DNA of 60,400 bases from positions 1-60,400 of the forward strand of contig JACAAK010000028.1 of the NCBI GenBank assembly GCA_025093985.1, read 5' to 3'. The notes under the pieces were generated by a model. It ran no database searches and was not told the DNA's origin. It saw nothing but the letters and a program-made list of their open reading frames with translations. Of the stretch, positions 55,401 through 60,400 are shown piece after piece. Both the position numbers and the translations under genes were made by a program. The DNA is from Calvatia gigantea. Lineage: Eukaryota > Basidiomycota > Agaricomycetes > Agaricales > Lycoperdaceae. Positions within the stretch are counted from its first letter, which is position 1, and each line of letters opens with the position of its first letter.

Positions 55401-58162
55401 TTGCATTGAACACAGCAGTGCATTTATATAATCGCATGCCAGTCCAGCGTCTGCAGTGGAAGACACCTTTTGAGTGTTATTCGAGGGAAAAACCAGATTT
55501 GTCCCATATTCGTGTGTTTGGATGTGGCACGTATGTATATCTACCCGATGAGATCCGCCCAAACAAATTGTCCGCAAAATCCGAGATTATGATCTTTCTT
55601 GGATATAAAGGTAGCAAAAACTACATCTTTATGCGGCACACGACAGGCAATGTGATCTTTATATCACCAAATGCCTTATTCAACGAGGGATATTTTCCCA
55701 AATGCCCCGATTCAGTGCCGGATAGCAGTAACCGGCCTAATCACGGAGGAGAGAGAAATCTGCCTAGACCAGGATTAGAGAATGAACCACCTATTCCGCC
55801 ATCTTCGGATGATGCTGGAATTGTTCCACCTCCACCTGATCATCCAGTAACATTACCTCCGGTTTCTCCACCATTTAAACTGAAATATTCTCCGCCTACA
55901 CCTCCTTTACCCTGGCGAGATTCCACTCCGCCAGACAGCATAAATTCACGACGGCCATCACCTGGCAATACGCCACCTTGGGTTCCCCCACCTGAGTCAC
56001 CACCTTCACGTGGAACGGCCGTTGAGGAGGAGCCTGATTTATGTGATAATTGGCATGTGGACAGAGATGTATGGGATACCGAGAACGAGGAATTCCCAAT
56101 CCCTGTTCCCAAACGTCGCACTGTTGGTTCTGACCAAGTAGAGCCGCGTCGTTCTGAACGACAAGGCAGGCCTCCTGTCAGACCAGGTAATACATATGGA
56201 GAAAACAGGCGTCCAATTTCAATTGAAAGAGAAATAGATTGGACTCACTGACAAGAGCAGCAGAGGCAAAGGCAGCGCGTACGCGCCAATGCCCCTTCGG
56301 ACGAAATTATTCATGAGCGAAGAGCAAGGACTAACCATCCTGAATATGTGAGGCAAAGAGTTCGTGCTGAGCAGTATCCGCCACAACCCTTTGATATGCC
56401 TCCATTTCAGCTCCCTCCACATCCGGAACTGCCGCCCATGCCTGAAATCAATGATCCAACATCTCATGATGTAAATGACATGGACATTGAAAGGCTTGTC
56501 GCTGAGGGAGGAGTAAAACTGATCGATTTCTTGATACAGACGGTACATAATACCACACACGGAGAGCCTGAAACTTTCCGTGACATGCTTAAGCTTCCTG
56601 AGCCTGTCAAGGCAAAATGGATGGCTGCGTGTATCGAGGAACTAGAAGCGTTAAAGAAACGAGGGGTATATGAACTGGTGGATCTTCCGAAAGGAAGGAG
56701 GACGGTTAAAAACCGTTGGGTATTTCTCGAAAAGTCTGATGGCCGCCTGTGAGCTCGCTTAGTTGCAAAAGGGTTTTCGCAGATTGAAGGCATTGACTAT
56801 AACGAGCTTTTCTCACCAGTTGTCCGCTACGAGTCTGCACATGTAAGCTTCGCACTCGCTGCAATCCACGATTGGGATATGCATAGCGTTGATGTAAAAA
56901 CAGCCTATTTATATGGCAAACTGGATGAGGAAATATACATGGAACAGCCCGAAGGGTTTCGACTTCCCGGGCAGGAAGGGAAAGTATGGAGACTCAGACG
57001 AGCAATTTACGGCCTTAAACAAGCCAGTCACCAGTGGTGGAAAGAATTGCATCAATCTATGATTGAGCTGGGATTCACCCGCTGCAAATCTGACTATGCT
57101 GTATATTTTCACAGACATCCAAAGACGAAAGAGCTTGTGGTAGCCATCATTTATGTTGATGACGTGAATTTCTTGGGAAAGAAAAACTCCCCCCTCCTCA
57201 ATGAGTTGAAGGGAAAGTTCACGAAAAAGTGGGAATGCAGAGACCACGGTCCCTGTGAAGAATTCCTTGGGATGAAAATCTCAAGGAATTGCTCCAAGCA
57301 TCAAATCTTCATCCAACAGGTGAAATACCTGGATAAGATCTTGCAGCGCTTCCAGGTTCCACAGTCTGCTGTGGCTAAAACACCATTACCCGCCGGCTTC
57401 CAGTTTGTAACAAACAAGGATACTGCAACGCACCTCTTCCGTCAAAAGTACCAACAATTGGTTGGATCTTTAATGTACTTAATGATCAGTACTAGGCCCG
57501 ACATAGCCTTTGCTGTAGTTAAGCTGGCACAACATGCCGCTAACCCCGCACCCGAGCACTATCGCACTGGAATTCATGTACTAAAGTACTTGTCTATGAC
57601 AAGGAACTATGCATTAAAATATGAAGGTGATACTGGGAAACCGACGGTGACATTGGAATGTCTCAGTGACTCGGATTGGGCTCAAGATACAGAAACCCGC
57701 CAATCTGTATCGGGAAACATTTGTATGATCGCGTCCGGTGCTGTCACCTGGACTTCGCGGCGACAAAAGACAGTTTCATTATCGTCCACTGAGGCAGAAT
57801 ATAAAGAACTGTCTGACGCTTCACGACAAGTGAAATGGCTGTCACAGCTTCTGGAGGAGCTCAAAATTGAGCACCCAACTCCTATTCTCTATGGCGACAA
57901 TGATGGGTCCAAATTTTGGACTGAAAATCCCATTGTTGAAAAACGATCGAAGCACGTGGATATTCATTACCACTACGTGCGAGAATTAGTCGAGGAAGGT
58001 ATTATTGTTATTGGTGATGTGTCTTCACAAGACAATCCCGCCGATATCTTTACAAAGAATCTTGGCATAACCAAGATCAATCTCTTCCGCCCTGAACTAG
58101 GACTGATTTTTGGTTCCGATATCGAAGCATGGGATAAAACCACTCGATCAATAAAATGTTAA
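52403..58162 (+). pseudogene. D1 copia gag-pol polyprotein, four in-frame TGA codons
   Basis: One frame of about 1920 codons with no frameshift, broken only by TGA at 54155, 55124, 56249 and 56750. Start MSKLASAPLGF at 52403, the first ATG of the frame. Order: gag of the copia type (GNYTIWSLRLRSAL, helical to about 53130), a Gln-rich stretch (53170-53275) and a GK repeat (53331-53355); protease LLDSGASYHV (54401-54409 for DSG); integrase with HRRMGHPS ... CDGCAKG zinc region (about 54830-54960) and core (CHSDLLELP, RTDNGGEYVN, NGRAERLNR); a Pro-rich linker (55780-56010); reverse transcriptase with YVDD at 57152-57163; RNase H (SDSDWA, STEAEY, YGDND). No canonical CCHC knuckle is seen. It ends at TAA 58160. 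Protease-integrase-RT order defines copia. Confidence 0.92.
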
Positions 58163-58174
58163 TCTCCCTCCTTC

Positions 58175-58187
58175 AAGTGAGGAGGAG
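58175..58187 (+). promoter_or_regulatory. D1 polypurine tract
   Basis: AAGTGAGGAGGAG directly before the 3' LTR; D2 has AAGTAAGGAGAAG at the same place. It is the expected plus-strand primer. Confidence 0.8.
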
Positions 58188-58595
58188 TGTTGAATCTCGA
58201 TCCATACCACTACGTTGGTTCAGTCTATTTATAGCTGAAACGGATTCTTGAGTACTTCACTCTTGAAGAGAGATAACGGACAATGTACTAGACCGCACTC
58301 TAGGTTGCTGGTCATGGTCTATTAAATAGAACAATGTACGCAGTATGCTCTGTATATACTACTGGCAGATAAGACCTCACCTGTATTAGGTAGAACGGCG
58401 CACAGACCAGAACTATTAGATATATAAGACCTATGTAGTATGTGTACATTCCTTAGACAATCCAGTCTATCCTCTGCCCATCATTCCTCTCAGATATCCT
58501 CTAGCTACGGTCTACAATGCACATCTCAACAAACCCAGTGAGTACGACTCCCCTCCGCCACTAGTGCAAACTATTGTGGTGTACTCGTCTTAACA
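58188..58595 (+). repeat. D1 3' LTR
   Basis: 408 bp, pair of 51797-52204. The D2 reading resumes directly after the duplicated target bases at 58596-58600. Confidence 0.95.
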
Positions 58596-58600
58596 AAATG

Positions 58601-58925
58601 GCTGTCACAACTTCTGGAGGAGCTCAGTATCAAGCATTCCACTCCTACTCTCTACAGTGACAATGATAGGTCCAAATTTTGGACTGAAAACCCCATTGTT
58701 GAAAAATGGTTAAAGCACATGGATATTTATTACCACTATGTGCAAGAGTTAGTTGAAGATGGGATTATTGTAATTGGTGATGTGTTGTCAGCTGACAATC
58801 CCACTGATATCTTTACAAAGAATCTTGGCATAACTAAATTCAATCTCTTCTGTCCTGAGCTTGGACTTATTTTTGATTCTGATGTCAAAGCTTGGCAAGT
58901 TGCCACTCAAACATTGAAGCATTAA
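58601..58925 (+). pseudogene. pol: D2 copia pol, second piece (RNase H end)
   Basis: Continues D2 pol to its stop at 58923-58925: the end of RNase H and the DIFTKNLG motif, aligning with D1 57836-58162. Open for 58719-58925. The catalytic-site segment YGDND of D1 reads YSDND here. Confidence 0.87.
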
Positions 58926-58951
58926 TCCTCCCTCCCTCAAGTAAGGAGAAG

Positions 58952-59399
58952 TGTTGAATCTCAATCTATACCACTATGTTGGTTTAGTCTATTTATAGCT
59001 GAAATGGTTCTTGAGTACTTCACTCTCAGAGTGAGTTAATAACAGACTGTGTAGATATGAATAGTATGGACCACAGTACTTACAGCACTTTACTGCACCT
59101 TGTATTGCTGGTTAGAATGTTCCATTAGATACATGCTGTAGTATACATTATGCTCTGTATATGCTATTGGTAGATAAGAGCACTCCCTGTTTTAGGTCAT
59201 AGAGCATTACTCCAAGGACTTTAGTATATAAGACCTATGTAGTATGTGTATATTCTTTAGACAATCCAGTCTTTGTTCTACTCAAACACACTACTCTTTA
59301 GCATTATACACTTCATCATCAACCATTCTCTTACTATCCCAGTGAGTGTGACTACCCTCTGCCACTAGCATTAGCTACTGTGGTGTACTCATCTCAACA
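58952..59399 (+). repeat. D2 3' LTR
   Basis: 448 bp, starting TGTTGAATCTCAATC and ending ATCTCAACA. It matches the D1 LTR at both ends and along most of its length, but is 40 bases longer, with extra sequence in the middle. Depleted in CpG. Its 5' partner is not in the window. Confidence 0.88.
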
Positions 59400-60049
59400 C
59401 TCATTCCTTTAGTAGGGCCATTGTGTTCATTGGGTTTACTGAATGGATAAGTGTGGGTGGTAACTATAGCATTCATGCCAGATATCAATGATGGTGCTGT
59501 GGTCAGTTGTTCCTCCTGTTGAGGGGGTTTGGCATATTCCAGATACTCTTCATACTGATAGTCAATTTGTGATGATAAGTGATCCATTGGTGTCTCTGCT
59601 CAGGATGAAGCTTTCATCCCTTGTAACAAGGAGTAGGCTGCCAAGACCTTTCCCAAGGTTTTGACATAACTCTCTTGGTATTCCTAACTCTCCTGATCCA
59701 GGGGATTAGATAAATTGACATAATAGTGGGACAAGAGTTGTTCCACATATTCCAAAAGTTGTAGTCATCAATGGGGCTTTGTGACCTTAGCCACATCAAA
59801 GAGAACTTCTACCTCTTGGTGTAGAGTGGAAAGTCCCACATCTGAGCTGTCATCATCTATGTCAATGTCAAGATGTATTCCATATGTCTCATCTTTGGGT
59901 ATGCTGCTCTGTATATTAAGAGTGCCAGGTATTTGAGGATTAGAGTCCTTGTGGATGTATTGGTCCATTGTTCATGCATGTTACACAGGCATGGAGTTCT
60001 GTGCTTCCTTGTGGGAATCTCCCACATTGCATTGATGTTCAGAAGACAT
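59400..60049 (-). pseudogene. Decayed gene of unknown function, cut by D2
   Basis: A single minus-strand frame from ATG at 60049 (MSSEHQCNVGDSHKEAQ) to the D2 LTR border is open except for six stops: TAA and TGA near 59970-59985, two adjacent TGA near 59766, a TAG near 59693 and a TGA near 59602. Each is one C-to-T or G-to-A change from a sense codon. Between the stops the reading looks like real protein: an acidic segment (DIDIDDDSSDVGL), a helical block (LLEYVEQLLSHYYVNL; KTLGKVLAAYSLLQGMK) and a Pro/Gln-containing stretch (KPPQQEEQL). The 3' end was removed by D2. I do not recognise the family; it could be a host gene or part of another mobile element. Confidence 0.55.
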
Positions 60050-60400
60050 CTTCTGGAGGGTCTGTGTTTATGAATGACACATATGATGTGTACTGGGTAT
60101 ACATTTTAATATGTTTGGCAAGCATAAAAAAATGTAAAGCAGGATGCTTTATGGGCTATATATCTTAAGTCACACGAAATACACTTGACCCATGTATATA
60201 GGTAAATGTACATATAACAAAAAAGATAATAGTTGAGCTGTAACAGCTTGACATACAGGGTATTATATAGTGCTTAAATTTGTATTTGTTTTATGTCACA
60301 AAACAAGGAAAAATAAAGCAAGGAACAACGGCACACAATAAGGAAATAATGACAAGTCCAATAAAGGAAAAGGTGGGGGAGGACCCCTTACACACAAGGT
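60050..60400. other. AT-rich flank, nothing recognised
   Basis: About 350 bases with short A and T runs, no convincing open frame on either strand and no match to the LTR families in the window. It may be the promoter side of the decayed gene at 59400-60049. Confidence 0.4.

Larger units (their letters stand above)
51797..58595 (+). mobile_element. D1: full-length Ty1/copia retrotransposon
   Basis: 6799 bp with two 408-bp LTRs, inserted in RNase H of the older D2. Flanking 5-mers are AAATA (51792-51796) and AAATG (58596-58600), one change apart; the D1 sequence itself shows AAATG as the original. By eye the LTRs differ at about eight sites, nearly all CpG transitions. It has a half-tRNA primer site, a single gag-pol frame with four TGA stops, and a purine tract. 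Confidence 0.95.

Noticed and set aside
54155..56752. The four TGA codons in D1 as selenocysteine or recoded tryptophan
   Set aside because: No selenocysteine element is seen, fungi in general lack the pathway, and CGA-to-TGA fits the CpG decay of the region.
59873..60168. Plus-strand open frames of 66 codons near the right edge
   Set aside because: Cys/Leu-rich antisense readings over and beside the minus-strand decayed gene, with no supporting copy.
1..60400. CRISPR arrays, tRNA or rRNA genes, bacterial-type operons
   Set aside because: None seen. The regular repeats are LTRs, and gene order and motifs are those of eukaryotic retrotransposons.

Overview
This window is a retrotransposon graveyard. 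I find no intact host gene, no rRNA or tRNA gene and no CRISPR array. Nearly every base can be placed in one of four LTR-retrotransposon families inserted into one another. The elements are chromodomain-bearing Ty3/gypsy elements, a Ty1/copia element with a half-tRNA-type primer site, and one orphan LTR family. Together with decay that falls mostly on CpG, they point to a filamentous fungus with a large, methylated repeat fraction. A basidiomycete (Agaricomycetes) is my best guess, but that is inference and nothing here fixes the species.

Names used below. Family A is a Ty3/gypsy chromovirus with ~626-bp LTRs: A1, 857-10000, young, + strand; A2, an old copy from 820 to 42168 cut into pieces by later insertions. 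Family B is a Ty3/gypsy chromovirus with ~305-bp LTRs and ~6.35 kb full length: B1, 20289-26637 (+); B2, 14013-27582 (-); B3, 13490-33768 (-); B4, 35264-41629 (-); B5, 42169-44825 (+, truncated); B6, 44826-51173 (-); and two solo LTRs. Family C is a 550-bp solo LTR (15964-16513) plus a 25-bp tail. Family D is Ty1/copia: D1, 51797-58595 (+), and an older D2 split around it.

Layout. 1-819: fragments of an A-type LTR and a B-type integrase. 820-42168: A2, whose 5' LTR was split by A1, whose pol was split by B3 and then B4, and which was cut off by B5. B3 contains B2 and a solo LTR. B2 contains B1, solo LTR C and a solo B LTR. Eight insertions carry matching 5-bp target-site duplications (CCATT, AAAAG, TTGAC, AGAAG, ATTCC, TCGGC, TTAAT, and AAATG/AAATA with one mismatch). 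A ninth (B4) has CCCAA/CCTGA, explained by opposite CpG decay of one CCCGA. Removing nested elements gives 6349 bp for B2 and 6391 bp for B3, matching the 6349 bp of undisturbed B1. 42169-51173: B5 interrupted by B6. 51174-59399: C-LTR tail, D2 and D1. 59400-60049: a decayed unknown gene on the minus strand. 60050-60400: nothing recognised.

How the genes work together. In families A and B, gag and pol are joined by a presumed -1 frameshift at the same GGATTTTT string. Pol is protease, reverse transcriptase, RNase H, integrase and a C-terminal chromodomain. In both families the primer-binding site, 2 nt after the 5' LTR, is complementary to the predicted 5' end of the transcript, the arrangement of Tf1-type self-priming. 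Both families also carry an extra gene after pol. In B it is a 329-residue protein of unknown function, intact only in B1. In A it is a proline-rich ORF followed, through an ATGA stop/start overlap, by a 117-residue protein with three CCHC-like zinc knuckles. Every gag-pol set in the window is broken. The complete open frames I trust are ORF3 of B1, gag of B6 and the A1 zinc-knuckle ORF.
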